Positions 11,516 through 22,975 of a DNA stretch of 64,000 bases are shown one piece after another. Location: contig JABYQQ010000006.1 in assembly GCA_022605405.1 (NCBI GenBank), positions 744,001 through 808,000 on the forward strand. The letters are read 5' to 3'. The translations under genes were made by a program, and so were the position numbers. This DNA is from Earliella scabrosa. Its lineage: Eukaryota > Basidiomycota > Agaricomycetes > Polyporales > Polyporaceae. Numbering within the stretch: the first letter of the stretch is position 1; every line of letters starts with the position of its first letter. Below the pieces are notes generated by a model, which was not told where the DNA came from, did no database searches, and worked only from the letters and a program-made list of their open reading frames with translations.

Positions 11516-12450
11516 CTGCTTGCTCAGTGAGATTGAAGGCTGCCTCTCGTGTTGGCTTTGCGCAGTCCGAGCGCATTCGAACTGTACCGGTGGTGAGTCG
11601 CGCTACATATACACGGAGGCATTGTTTCTGATTGTCTGCTCCCCTCAGGATTTGCCACAGGTCTAGCAACGCATCTATAGCGAAGCGGACATTGGGCGTA
11701 ACGACGCTCTCCACCGTCTCCGGTGTCTTACAGAATCCGTTCTTCTCTGTGAACTCCACAGTAGTGGGATCCTCACCAACTGCCTTTCGAAGGCTACACA
11801 CCCATCGTAGACAACCTCTGTCCGGGCGCGATCGAGCAGGCATTCGCGGACGCAGCTCTGCCCAGTCGGAGGGCTGTCCTCTCGCTGTCCTCATTGCGCC
11901 CTGAGTGGAGGCAAGCCAGTGCCGACAGTGAGGTGCACGGGATGTATCGTTACACGGGCTTCAAATGCACGTGCCATACCATGAACCTCGACTCCTGCAC
12001 TGGATGGGAGGACGAAGACGATGCCCACCACGCCTCGTTGCCACCTGAGGTGCGTTCGTATTCTCACGGTGCCCTGCCGCGCTAGCAGAGTAGATAGATC
12101 ATAGCGCTCTCTCAGCTACCATGCCGCGAAGGTCGCAGCTCTGGTGCAACTGTTAAAGTTCAGAGCCGACACGCGGTGGTCAGCCATATGTAGATCGTCT
12201 GTTCGAGGATCACTGGCAAGCCGACTTAGTACTTACAATACAGTCGTACTGGACGTGCCCACAACGAAGCGGAGGTTGGCCATCTCAGATCTCAACTCGG
12301 ATATGCAGGGCCGTCTTCGGTATCGAACGTGCCAGGCGCGACGAGGCTGTCGAAGAGAGGTTTCCGTCACAGTGTCAGCGCGGAAGCACTTCCAATGATA
12401 GTCAAGACTCGATTCATATCAATATCTACAATGACCTTGCTGCTCTCGGA

Positions 12451-12531
12451 AGCAACTTGACGCAGTGGAAGCGTGCAGGGCTCATACCGCGTGTAACCCT
12501 GAAGTCCCTGGATCGAAACCAGGAGTTGCTA
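12451..12531 (+). tRNA. Initiator tRNA-Met(CAT), copy 1, with 9-nt intron
   Basis: The acceptor stem AGCAACT/AGTTGCT pairs perfectly and is followed by A73. The D arm is ACGC/GCGT. The anticodon stem is CAGGG/CCCTG with loop CTCATAA, interrupted after A37 by the intron CCGCGTGTA. The T arm is CCTGG-ATCGAAA-CCAGG. The A1:T72 pair, three G:C pairs next to the anticodon loop and A54/A60 in the T loop are marks of eukaryotic initiator tRNA. A pol III TTTT terminator lies at 12554-12557. Confidence 0.93.
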
Positions 12532-13347
12532 CTACGTGTGGCGTTCAAGTCTCTTTTGGTTTACATCTCCATTTTGCTCCATGCGTCGAGCTGTTCTATA
12601 TCGTCGACGCTGTATCTCGAGGCAGTAGTAGGTCAAACTATTTTAGGATGTAGCGAGTCGGAATTTGTCGGTGCATGTCTACCTCGTCGTCTCAAACGTC
12701 GTCCCTTGCGTATCGCTCTCATGCAGTCCCACAGTGGAGCAATCTTCATACTCTACCTCGAGTCCTTTGAGGAAGAGGCCTTCGACGAGGGGCGCGGCGG
12801 GCCTCCCACTGCATGATCCCTCATTGGGATACACGAACCGAGGCACTTGAGCAACACTTCCTCGCATTCCGAATCTCGGCTGAATGCATGTGCAGCTGCT
12901 CGATCAAAAATGGATATGTTTATACACAACGTACAGTGCACAGACGCAAGATGGGCCACGGACGGGTAGTACGAGTGAGGGACAGTGGTATACCGGACAC
13001 GAGGCCCGCAGTAACGAGGGCAAAGAGTAACCAAGAGAGATGCGAGCGAGCTAGATCAGGAACACTAACCACCAACCAAGCAGCGCGACGTCTCCGTAGT
13101 CACAACAACACATGCACACAAAACAGGACACAGAGCAGAGAACGCCACAGCACATGGACACGACAGGACACAAACAGTGGCCATGGATGATGCGGAGGAT
13201 ACACAGAAATTAAACATACTATAAGTACACGGGAGCACTGTTCCTTTAAACAATCAACAGTAACAACAACGTTCGCAAATCACGGGTAAACAGAGCTCCC
13301 TCGCCTCAACACGAGAGCTCTCCACACGCTGGCTTCACCTCTCCAGC

Positions 13348-16300
13348 CTACTCCTTGATATCCGCATCCGGCGGCGGCCCCGAAATGTCCACATGGCCCT
13401 TCCCGTCCATAACCGCGTCCTTCGTCGACACCGCCAACCCCGCCTCCCTGCACGCCCGCTCCTCCTCGTCGCCCAAGCCCAGCGGGTCCCTCGGAATCCA
13501 CACCACCGGCTGCGGCTCCACCGTCGCCGGGTGGTAAAAGTCCTTCGGACCCGCCTCCTCGTCCACGCCCCGGATCGCGCTCGCGGTCTCCCCCTCGCCG
13601 TCGGGAGATGCGCCCGCCTCGACGTCGACGTCACGCTCCCTCTCGCGCTCAGCCTTGTCCTTGCCTGGGAACTCGTCGATCGACCCGGGCACGCTCGGCC
13701 GCTTGCGCACCGAACGCTTCTCCGCCGCCGTCGACTCCCCTGCGGCCTCAGTCTTGCCCTCCGCCTCAGCCTGGACAGACCGCGCTGAAGCCTGGTCGTC
13801 GAGCTCCTGCGCCGCCGCCGCAACGTTCGCATCATTCTTGCCATACGTCATATCCGCAAGCGACAGCGGGAGGAAGTGCGTGAGCGGGCCATACGAGTCA
13901 TTGATGATGGCCTGGAAGAACACCGTAAAGGCGATGAGGACAATCATGAGCGCGCCCTCGGGAATCGCGCTCGCGTTCTCGTTCTCGTCCCGCGCGAGGA
14001 AGAAGAGCGCGGCGAGGCAGATCTGCTGCAGGTACATGCCCACGAACACGTGCGAGATCGCCTTGGGGAAGAAGAGCCCGCCCGTCTCGCCCCCGGCCTG
14101 CCCGTCGAGCTGCCAGAGGAAGAGGTACTTCCAGAGGTGGTAGAAGAGGAAGAACGTCGCGAGCGAGAGACCGTTGATGATGGGCGAGATGATGCTGTAC
14201 GAGAAGGCTGGAGGCATGTTATTAGAGTGAATATGGAGACATGGCGCATATACTCACTGATGACAGCAAGAAGGGTGATGGTTGGGAAGAGGGTACCCCA
14301 GGAGACCGAACGGAGGGAGTACTTGATGCTGTAGACCGAGCGGGGGGTCGAGCCAAGGATGAAGAGCTTGACATAGTACAGAACGAGAGGCACGACTTGA
14401 AGGAAGCCGGCCGCAGTTCCAGACAGACCTTGGAGGATGATGTATCTGAAAGCCTTGTCAGCCTCATTCCAGAAACGCAAAATCGGAAGACTCACGTCAG
14501 GAAGAAGGTGGAGGCCTTGGGGAGGTTCTGAGCGAGGAGCGATGGGATGGAGCCAGGGTTCTGGACGAGATCGGGTAGGGCGGCAATGATACCGGACGAG
14601 AGCGTCACGATCAAGAACGAGTGCTATATCAAGTTGCACGTCAGCCACCACCCCGTATAACCACACCGACCGCAAGATACGTACAATGACCTGGAAGATG
14701 AAGTATCGCTTCATCAAGCTGAGTTCAATGAGCGTGCGCTGGGGCATGCCCTCAAATTGCGCGAGGAGGCGCAACACAACGGGGAGGAGCGCCATGAGGA
14801 TCGCGAGGAACGCCGGGGGCAGGATACCGGAGATGATGCCGACGATGACGTCCGGCAGCTCGCAGAGCCACGCGAGCCAGCTGTACGTCGCGCAGAGCGA
14901 GTGCACGTTGGACACCACACCGACGAATGCCACTGCAAGCGCATACATGCATCAGATTCCACATCGCGACACCCATACTCAATGGAACTCACCGGGAATA
15001 GCCCAGACGATGATGAGCCCGAGAGTGATGCCCCAGCTGATAGCCGTGCGGATCCGCGCCTCATACGGGTTCATGTTGAGGTTGCTCCAGATGACGTCGT
15101 CAGGCGCGACACCCACACCCTGGGCCTCCATGCGGTACGGCATGTGGTGGTTCAAGACCTGCGCAGCCATATGCGCCGCGATCTGCTGGTTGAAGAGCAC
15201 GAACGCCGAGTTGAGCGGGGGGTACGTCTGCGACGTTCCAGGATCGGCCTTGAACGAGTCGGGATGATTGCTCTCGGGGGCGGGGAGGCTCGACGACGCA
15301 GCGACATCGCGCGCGAGGGTACGGCGGGCAGTCTTGAGCGCGGCGTTGGTCTCGGCGAGCTCCTGACGCGCCCACTCGATAGAGTCGACCTTCTTGCCCA
15401 TGAACGGGAGGCCGAAGGGCATGAAGCCGACAGGAGGAAGACGGTGCGTGGGGCGCTTGTTGCGGGGCACGAGCTTCTCGGCGAGCGAGACGTCACCGCG
15501 CTCGACATCGATGATGCTGGGGTCCGTGAGCGGGCGACCGTCGTTGTTGGCGGTGTCCACGGAGGCGCGCTTACTGGACTTCTTGGACGCCTTCGCCTCC
15601 GCCTTCAGCTTCTTGTTGTGCAGCTTGACGGCGGTGTTCAACAGCGCCGTCTCGGCGGACTCGAGCTTCTTAGCCGCCTTCTCGCGGCGCTCGTACAGCT
15701 CGGGCATCTCCTTCAGGTCGCGGTTGAGCCAGACCTTGGCGACACCGCCAGGGAGGTGAGAGAAGAGGTTGGAGATCGCAGCTTCCGTGAGGTAGCGACG
15801 AGGAACTCCGGTGATGAGGACGGTGCTCGCCTGAGCCGAGGACGCGTTCTTCGGGTCGATGAGCCATCGCTGGCGGGTGGTGACGAAGTGCTTCATCTCG
15901 TAGCGGACGTTGTACCAGATCCAGATGGTCGACAACCATGCAAGGATGAGATGGGCCGCATAGCGGTTCTGCTTGTCTGGAGCGACGTTACCAAATATGA
16001 AGCGGTCCAAGCCGTCATGGCGCCCGACAGAGGTGCCGACGGAGGTTACGGGGAGGAGGACGAGCCAGGTAATGGCCCAGATGGGTACGAGTATGCGAAC
16101 CATCATCCGGAGGAAGCGGACGAAGAAGTAGGCGTCCATGCCGTTCTTTGACCGGATTTCCCGGTAGTCGGACATGAAGACGGCAAGCGGCCATAGTAGG
16201 ACGTTCTTCGAGAGCTCTGCGACGCGGCGGCTGTCATGCGGAACAAGATCAGCACTTCTGTGGTCGGTTCAAACATCGGCAAGACGACGGAGGCATGGAA

Positions 16301-16950
16301 GAATGAAGCCGGGAAGCGGGGTTGGCGAGCCTGGGAAGCTGCGGAAATGTCCCGACGCCGCAGAATGGACAATGGCGCCACTCGGGTGGGGGAAACTCCG
16401 GAGGTAGAGAACAGCGGACAGACGTAGCGGACAACCGCAAGTCCGCGCGGGCTGCTTGGCAGGGCTCTGCAAGGTTGCATGTGGTGAACGGGGAATGCGA
16501 GAACAAGGCCGGGCTCGCTATGGGGATGACTGCGCGCCGCCCCGGTTGATAACGACGACGCAGTCTTCCCCGATAGCGACGACCGAGGGACCGTTCTCGA
16601 CGCTCGAAGCTTGAAGAGCAACTTGCGGACCCCGATCTCGAGAAAGCTGCTCCCCGTGCCCGACCCATGCGATGCCTCAACCCAGCCACCATCCCAAAGC
16701 CAACCGTCGGAATGAGAAGAGCCGACTCACCTCTTGGGGGGTATGTATGATCGTGGTTGATAGATAGCGGGGAAGAAGGGACGGACGAGGGTGAAGACTC
16801 CGACTTGGATACCGAACACGGCCAAGTTGAAGACGAGGGCGGTGACGAACGTCGAGGTCGACGCCGTCGTGGCGTTGGACAAGTCTGAAGACCTGCGTGG
16901 AGGGTGAGCTGCGCGCGCACTGCGATAAGGGAACGCGAGGGGACGTACAT
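13348..16950 (-). CDS. CSC1/RSN1-like (DUF221) membrane channel, 941 aa
   Basis: Osmosensitive cation channel family (CSC1/PHM7/RSN1, related to OSCA/TMEM63). Seven exons (16950-16949, 16892-16731, 16230-14993, 14932-14685, 14623-14496, 14445-14258, 14207-13348) join in frame to 941 aa. The start codon is itself split: AT, a 56-bp intron, then G, giving MSSDLSNATTAS. Domains in order: a first membrane segment (FVTALVFNLAVFGIQVGVFTL), two more near SKNGMDAYFFVRFL, a long cytosolic region with a Lys-rich coiled stretch, then the 7TM channel region (IISGILPPAFLAILMALLP and following), and an acidic tail of the PHM7 type ending DADIKE. Intron 2 is 500 bp, far longer than the others (about 50-61 bp), and holds no recognised gene. 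Confidence 0.9.
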
Positions 16951-18573
16951 GACGGGTCGTGAGATGAAAGAAACAGATGGGGAGGAGAAGGGGAGGGGAG
17001 CGGGGGGAACAAGTTAAGGAAAGGCAGAGGTGGGCGGATGAGATATGAATGGAAGGAGACAAGAGGTTGACGTCGGGGCTATGGCGCAAGCTGCCAGCCG
17101 CAATCCACGATCGATCGTCACCGACGCAAGGTGTGCCTGCACGCGGGCTTTCCCTCTCGCTCGCCCCGCGCAACTTATACTCGCCCGCCTCCCGACTCAA
17201 TTGCTCGTCGTCAGTCCGTGATGGACAGCCTCCCCCTCGGCTATCTTTCTTGCGCAGTGATCTGCACGTATATCGTCCCTCTCCTCGATGCCTCCTCAAA
17301 AACCTCTGCGAGAGTAAGTAGAGTCGTCGGAGGGCGAGCACGAGACAAAAGCGGCCGAGATGCTAACTGGCATCCGATGCAGACATATCAGCCCCTGGCC
17401 GCTCCACGCCCCACAGCTCCTGACGTCACCACATACTGCGCGCTCTCTGCCTCCCGATCGAGTCACGGCCCTACCCGATCAGACCACACTTGGCATCTTC
17501 TGTCATACGGCGTCACTCTCTCAAAGATCTCAACCCTAACGTTGTGATGGCAGTGCGCCGGCATCAATGACCACTGTCCAATTCACTCTCGTTAGTTCGC
17601 CGGCCAAGGCATTTGCAAAGATTTTCAGTTGGTCGGGCGGTCGACCACTGGCACTCTCAATGCGACCGCCCACCGCGCGCCACCATCGATGTCAATGGGC
17701 GCGAGCCGTCGAAGAATGGTTTATCTCTTGTTTGGTTCTATGGACGAGTTGGAGGAGCACGGCAGAACGTTGCCTCTTCCACCAGCTTGGATTACACCAG
17801 CTCCACCTCGCCGCTCGGAACCGCGCTCTTCGCGTGAGGACTCTCCGAGATGCCGTCATGCGTTTTCTGCGAGCCTGGCTCACTCCGGATGAATCGATCG
17901 GGTCTCCTCGATATGCAGCATCGATCCTTGGAGACGACGTGGAACGGAGAGGGGCAGAGCAAGTCGGAAACAAAACAACGTGAACAACATCCGACTCGGA
18001 CTAGGGCATTACGACACGAGCGCTGTGTTCAGGATGATCATCCTGAGGATCATGCCCACGCTCACGCGGTGGCTGGCATCCTATTCAGTCTCAGGCTTCA
18101 GCGGCGCATAGGAGCCGTCATGCCCACATTGCGTGGCGACTGTGCACTCACGCCGACCACGCCGATTCTTGATTCAAGTGGTGGACAGGTCCGGAGATAA
18201 CCAGCGTAACGACGTTCAGAGAGACGCAGTGTCGCTATTGGATAACGCCAATCACATTGGTGGCAGATACGTCCATTGTGGTTCGACATGATCCTTGCAG
18301 CCGATCAGATTTGCGTCCACATGCCTCGAGGGCTGATTGGAGGGAACCTAAAGCCCGGCGCCGGATGGATATGTAGTTGTTCACTGACTCGTTCATTGGT
18401 GTTCGAGATCAACGACGTTGTGGCTGCCACCCGCCGAGCACTGAGCACTTTCACCCTACTTGATTGAAGCTAAGTATCATTTCTCCGTTCGTTCGAAAGC
18501 CATCGGAACACATCTATACAGGAACCCAGACCGCCGGAGCTTACTCCCTCCGACCACCTCAAAGACTCGTTTC
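16951..18573. other. Intergenic between CSC1-like gene and AAD1
   Basis: This stretch holds the CSC1-like promoter and the 3' flank of AAD1. Open frames here are short and motif-free. The only notable element is the 18-bp palindrome at 18029. Confidence 0.5.
18029..18046. repeat. Perfect 18-bp palindrome
   Basis: TCAGGATGATCATCCTGA equals its own reverse complement. It could be a dimeric binding site or chance; no second copy was noticed in the window. Confidence 0.6.
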
Positions 18574-20252
18574 TCAGTTCTTCGCAGCAGGACGAATCGC
18601 CTCCGGGGCAGGCCACACGTCGCACACCGCCCCGTTCTTGAACGCCAGGCCATACTCCGAGCCATCGCCCTACACCACCCCAACCCCATCCCACCCCCAC
18701 CGTCAGCACGTACACAACACAACTCGATCTCTCAACCGAGGAATGAAGACTGAAGACACGCACAATAAGATCCGTCGGGAACCCAACATCAAACGGCACA
18801 GCGCCCTCGATCTTCCTGTAATGCTCCGGCCCGAGGCGGACGTCGAGCGCGGCGATGTTGTCCATGAGGTGCTCGACCTTGCGTCCGCCCACGACCGGGT
18901 AGACGTACGGCACCTTTTGCAGCACGTACGCGATCGCGACTGACGTCCAAAAAAGTGGTCAGTCGGAGGTCAACGTTCAACGGCCGTACGATGGACTCGG
19001 AGGGGAGGGACTCGGAAGGGAGGGGCACGGGCGGACGTACCTGCCTGGACGCTCTTCGCCCCGACGTCCTGCGCGACCTCCTCGAGCACCTTGCACACCC
19101 TCCTCTCCTCCTCCGTCCGCTCCCAATCGTACGACGCCACAGTCCGACCTGTCCCCCCCCCCCCCAAAGCAATGTCAGCCCAGCGCCCTCAACCGCAACC
19201 AACCGCCTCCCCCCCAAAAAAACCGCAACGGTCAACCCTCACCTTTCTCCCCCGACTCGCGCCGCTCCCTCTCCTGCGCATCGCTCCTAATCCTGCCGCC
19301 CGCAAGGACGTTCCACGGCGCGAGCGCCATACCCTCCGCCCTCGCCATCGGGATGATCTCGCGCTCCAAATCGCGCTTCAGAAGGCTCCAGTTGCCTTGG
19401 TAGATCGCGAAGGGCGTCTTGCACGCCATGCGCGCGTACTGGTTCGCGCGCGACACGACCCAGGCGGGGGCGTCGGAGATGCCCTGGGGTGCGTTTGGGG
19501 TGAGTGCGGGGGTGCGTGTGAGGGGGAGAAGGGGGTGAGGAGAGGGGGGAGGAGGGACGTACGAGGTAGAGCACCTTCCCGGCCATGACGAGCCCGTGGA
19601 GGCCGTTCATGACCTCCTCGACGCTCGTCTGGAAGTCCCACTATGTCCGGGTCCGAGCCGCATCATGTCAGCCTCCGGGCATGTGGAGATTAATGATGAT
19701 GATGAGGGAGGGGGCTCACCCAGTGGAGGTAGAGGATGTCGATGTAGTCCGTCCGGAGCTTCTTGAGCGAGGCCTCGACGGAGACGTGGAGCGACTTCAT
19801 GCTGTTGCCCGTGTAGCACGTGTGCTGCTTGATATCCGCGCGCCCGCGCTTGAAGTTCGTCGAGTACTGTCCCGCCGCACGTCAGCCTTTGCCGTCGCCG
19901 CCCCACCGTCCACCAAACCTCGAGGAAAACCGACCTTGGTAGCGATGACCATCTGATCCCTCACCCCCCTCACCTCCATCCACTCCCCAATGACCCCCTC
20001 CGAGCTCTCGTCCTGGTAATTGTTCGCCGTGTCCACAAAGTTGCCCCCCGCCTCGTAAAACGCGTCCAACAGCTTAAAGCTCGACTCCTTGTCCATCGCC
20101 CCGAACCCGAGGTGCGCCCACTTGTCCCCGACGCTCATCGCGCCGAGGCAGATCGGCGAGACGTGCACGCCTGCGAGCGAGGAGAGCCGGCGGTGTCTGC
20201 CGAGCGGGGTGGGCGGGGAGGCGGCGGGGGGCCAGAGCTCTGCGAAAGACAT
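18574..20252 (-). CDS. Aryl-alcohol dehydrogenase AAD1 (aldo-keto reductase)
   Basis: NADPH-dependent aryl-alcohol dehydrogenase of the fungal AAD type, reducing aromatic aldehydes such as veratraldehyde or anisaldehyde to alcohols (family knowledge). Seven exons (20252-19935, 19866-19720, 19640-19563, 19483-19243, 19148-19041, 18939-18764, 18669-18574) join to 387 aa. The aldo-keto reductase tetrad is visible: Asp in FVDTANNY, Tyr of the same motif, Lys in VIATK and His in [24 protein letters not shown] is the usual C-terminal cofactor region. Exon lengths equal those of AAD2 one for one, and the proteins look about four-fifths identical by eye. Intron 4 contains a poly-C run near 19150-19165. 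Confidence 0.94.
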
Positions 20253-20357
20253 TGGTGGGGGTGGAGAGGTGGAGATGTGAGAGGTTGAGGTTGAGGGTGG
20301 GTGCTGGGGAGCTCGAACGAAGCCTGTCGGGCTGGTTGTTGGAGGTCCGTCCTCGTC

Positions 20358-20374
20358 GTCGCTGAGCCTTTATA
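20358..20374 (-). promoter_or_regulatory. TATA core promoter of AAD1, identical to that of AAD2
   Basis: Read on the minus strand the sequence is TATAAAGGCTCAGCGAC, with the TATA box about 117 nt upstream of the ATG. The same 17 bases occur upstream of AAD2 at nearly the same distance. Confidence 0.75.
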
Positions 20375-21575
20375 GCGGTCGGTCGTCCTCGAGCGCACGA
20401 CTCTCTTTTGAACAGTGCGGCACGACCAGGCTGGAAGGATGGCCAACGGCACGCGTCCCCTCGGCACTCCCACTCCCGAAGCAGGTATACGACACGGATG
20501 ACAGCCCCAGTGACCAGTTGCGTGAGGGTGACCCCCTTGGCCCTCTTCTGCCCGAACGACCGAGTCGCAGGTGGACTGCCGATGTGTGTGTGGCGTCCGC
20601 AGGTAATCCAATAGCCTCCGGCCGCACTGTGGACGGGCGCCCTGAGGCGGGCGGGAAGGAGGAGGATATACCGATCGGTGGTTCGCCGTGTGTTCGATGT
20701 TCATCGACGCGCTCGCCTGTCAGGCGGCGACGTCAGGCGATTGTGCGATTCCTGAATTCATGTGCAAGATGTAGAGTAAGGCTTATTGGACGTCAGATGG
20801 TGCTATGGAGGATGGCAGGCGAAGGACACACCTGACCACTTGCGTTTGACTCACCAGCTACGGTGAGGCAGCCGGCTAAGCTCGAGACCGTGGGCGTGAG
20901 TTGATGGTTCAGCGTGCATTACGAGACCTTCGCTGTAGACGACACGGGCACCAAGGATCGAGACTGCGACTCCGAAACTGGCAGCAAGGCGGAAAGCCAA
21001 TGGAAAACCCCAATTGAAATTGGGACATTCAGCTAGCGGCGCTCTTTCCCGACGCCTGTTCAATCCACCGGACAATCGCGTGTGCTCTTCAAGACGAGGT
21101 CTGCGGAAACACGAACAATCCCAAGGTATCTGCCGAAGATGAGCGAGTTAGGCCGTTCCTTCAAAGTGTGGACGCGTCATACCATGTAGAGCAGGCAAGT
21201 AGTACGTACCCGCAATCGCCTCTCCGTCTCAGTGAGACGACGCACATGCCCGTGCGGTTGCGGTTTCAACGAAGCGTCGTTCTCTAGCGTGCTCTGGAGT
21301 GAAGGGAATATTGCCTTCCAGCCCGAGTGCGTGGATACCCTTATCCGTGGCGGCCCGGGTTCTCGAAGACAGGCTCAGGCTGATTTTGCGTACGACACAT
21401 TCCCGGTGCCGATCTAATTGGGTCCACTGCCGTTCTGGAACCTGGATAGTCAAACGTTGGAACTCAGCGGGGAGATTTCCTCTGGTCAGCCTCTGGTGTA
21501 AGCAGGCTTCAAGTTGACGTTCGGGCGCTTGCTAAGGATTGTGTACGTATAATTTCGTCAGGCGATGTTAGTCAT

Positions 21576-21656
21576 AGCAACTTGACGCAGTGGAAGCGTG
21601 CAGGGCTCATATTTCATGATACCCTGAAGTCCCTGGATCGAAACCAGGAGTTGCTA
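21576..21656 (+). tRNA. Initiator tRNA-Met(CAT), copy 2, with 9-nt intron
   Basis: The mature sequence is identical to copy 1, with the same A1:T72, GGG/CCC anticodon stem and ATCGAAA T loop. The intron after A37 is TTTCATGAT. A TTTTT terminator follows 16-20 nt downstream. About 100 bp of 3' flank resembles the flank of copy 3. Confidence 0.93.
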
Positions 21657-22975
21657 TCATCTTGACACGTACCTTTTTGGCTCAGCCCGTCAGCGCAGAC
21701 TGACTATTTACTATGTAGTATGTAGTACCAAGTCTGCACGGTGAAAAATCTCCAGAAGTCACTCGAGCTCGAGGTGGTATGGAAAGCTCAGGAAGACAGT
21801 CGCTGTTACCACGGATCGGTAGCTCCAAGACACCACTCGTATTCGCCGTTCCCAGATAGGCATGGAAGCGAGGTTGAGAGACAAGGTCTGAACGATCTGA
21901 CGTCGGGGAGATAACGATCGAGCCTCCCCGCGCACAGAAGGTGGCTGATGGCGTCATCTTGCCTTGTTCTGCCAGCCTCCGCTCAGCCAGATCTGTATCT
22001 TGCCATCCACCTTCTCAGAACATGGTTTCGTGGTGAGCGCGACGTTTGTGTGGCGGGAGGTACTGTACTGCACCACTCACAACAACTCGCGTCAGCGGAG
22101 TCTTCCATGCAGGTATCCACGCAGGACGCGATCCCGTTCTCCATCGGAAACGAACTCCGGGTGACTGCACGCGCAAAATTTTGCCAAGTGGCCAATCGCA
22201 TGGACAAGGCGTCCGAGACTCCGACGACTGTCTCAGTCTGCGCACGACGTGCTGACAGCGAGAGGGCAGAAGCTGGCAGAAGGTGAGGGTGCGATTGCCA
22301 GGATGTGTCGATTGTGTCGCAAGCTGCCCAAGAGAGCAGGATTGGCCGGATGGAGAGCAGGCGCGCACCGCTGGTCGAGAATCGCCGGTGAAGCAGCGAG
22401 GATCGCCGGCCTTCCATGGGCCATCGCCGCACGGCATCGCAGGAAAGAAGTCGGCCGCGCGTGCGAGCAAGCCTGAGAGCCCTGGGAGCGTGTCATGTGC
22501 AGCGCGCGGGCGGCGCAGGCGCGAGCGGGCGCGGCGGTCGCGCGGCCTGTTTTCGGACGCGTGGGCGGGGAGCGGGGGCGATCTGGATTCTGGGGAGAGG
22601 ATCTGGTGTTGGCGTGCGCGGTGACGACACGCGCGCGGGGCTTAGCGAGCGATGCCTCAGAGGGGAGGAGGCTTCTGCGCGCGTGGGGGAGGGCCGCGTG
22701 GGGACTGAATGGACGTCCATCGCCCTCGCGTGGCCCTCGCCCTTCGCGCCCGTCCCTCGTCCAGGGCAAGAGAAGACCGGACAGTGGGTGACGTTCGTTC
22801 GAGAATCGCGTCCCCTCCCGAGCACCCCGGCTCCTGCTAGCGCGCTCCTCCTCCTTTCCCAGCGAGGTGGCGTCGTATATCAGTCCAGCCATCCTCTCTC
22901 CCCCGCCGCCTCTCCCCTCGCATATTGCCCCCCGCCCCCCGACGCGCCCCCCGCGCCTCCCCCGACGCTCCCACC

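Larger units (their letters stand above)
11364..13347. other. Intergenic with a foldback and a tRNA gene
   Basis: FMO1 (plus) and the CSC1-like gene (minus) converge on this stretch. It contains the foldback at 11434-11515 and an initiator tRNA at 12451-12531. No protein gene is supported; open frames here are short and have no motif. Confidence 0.5.
20253..22975. other. Divergent intergenic region between AAD1 and P450 A, with tRNA copy 2
   Basis: In 2.7 kb between two outward-facing oxidoreductase genes I find only the AAD1 promoter and the initiator tRNA at 21576. The last 500 bp before P450 A are very GC-rich and give open frames in several phases with no motif. TATAT lies near 22875, about 100 nt before the P450 start. 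Confidence 0.5.

Noticed and set aside
14757..16151. 464-codon plus-strand open frame
   Set aside because: It is antisense to the CSC1-like gene and rich in Arg/Glu/Asp/Val, as expected from mirrored GC-rich codons; it has no family features.
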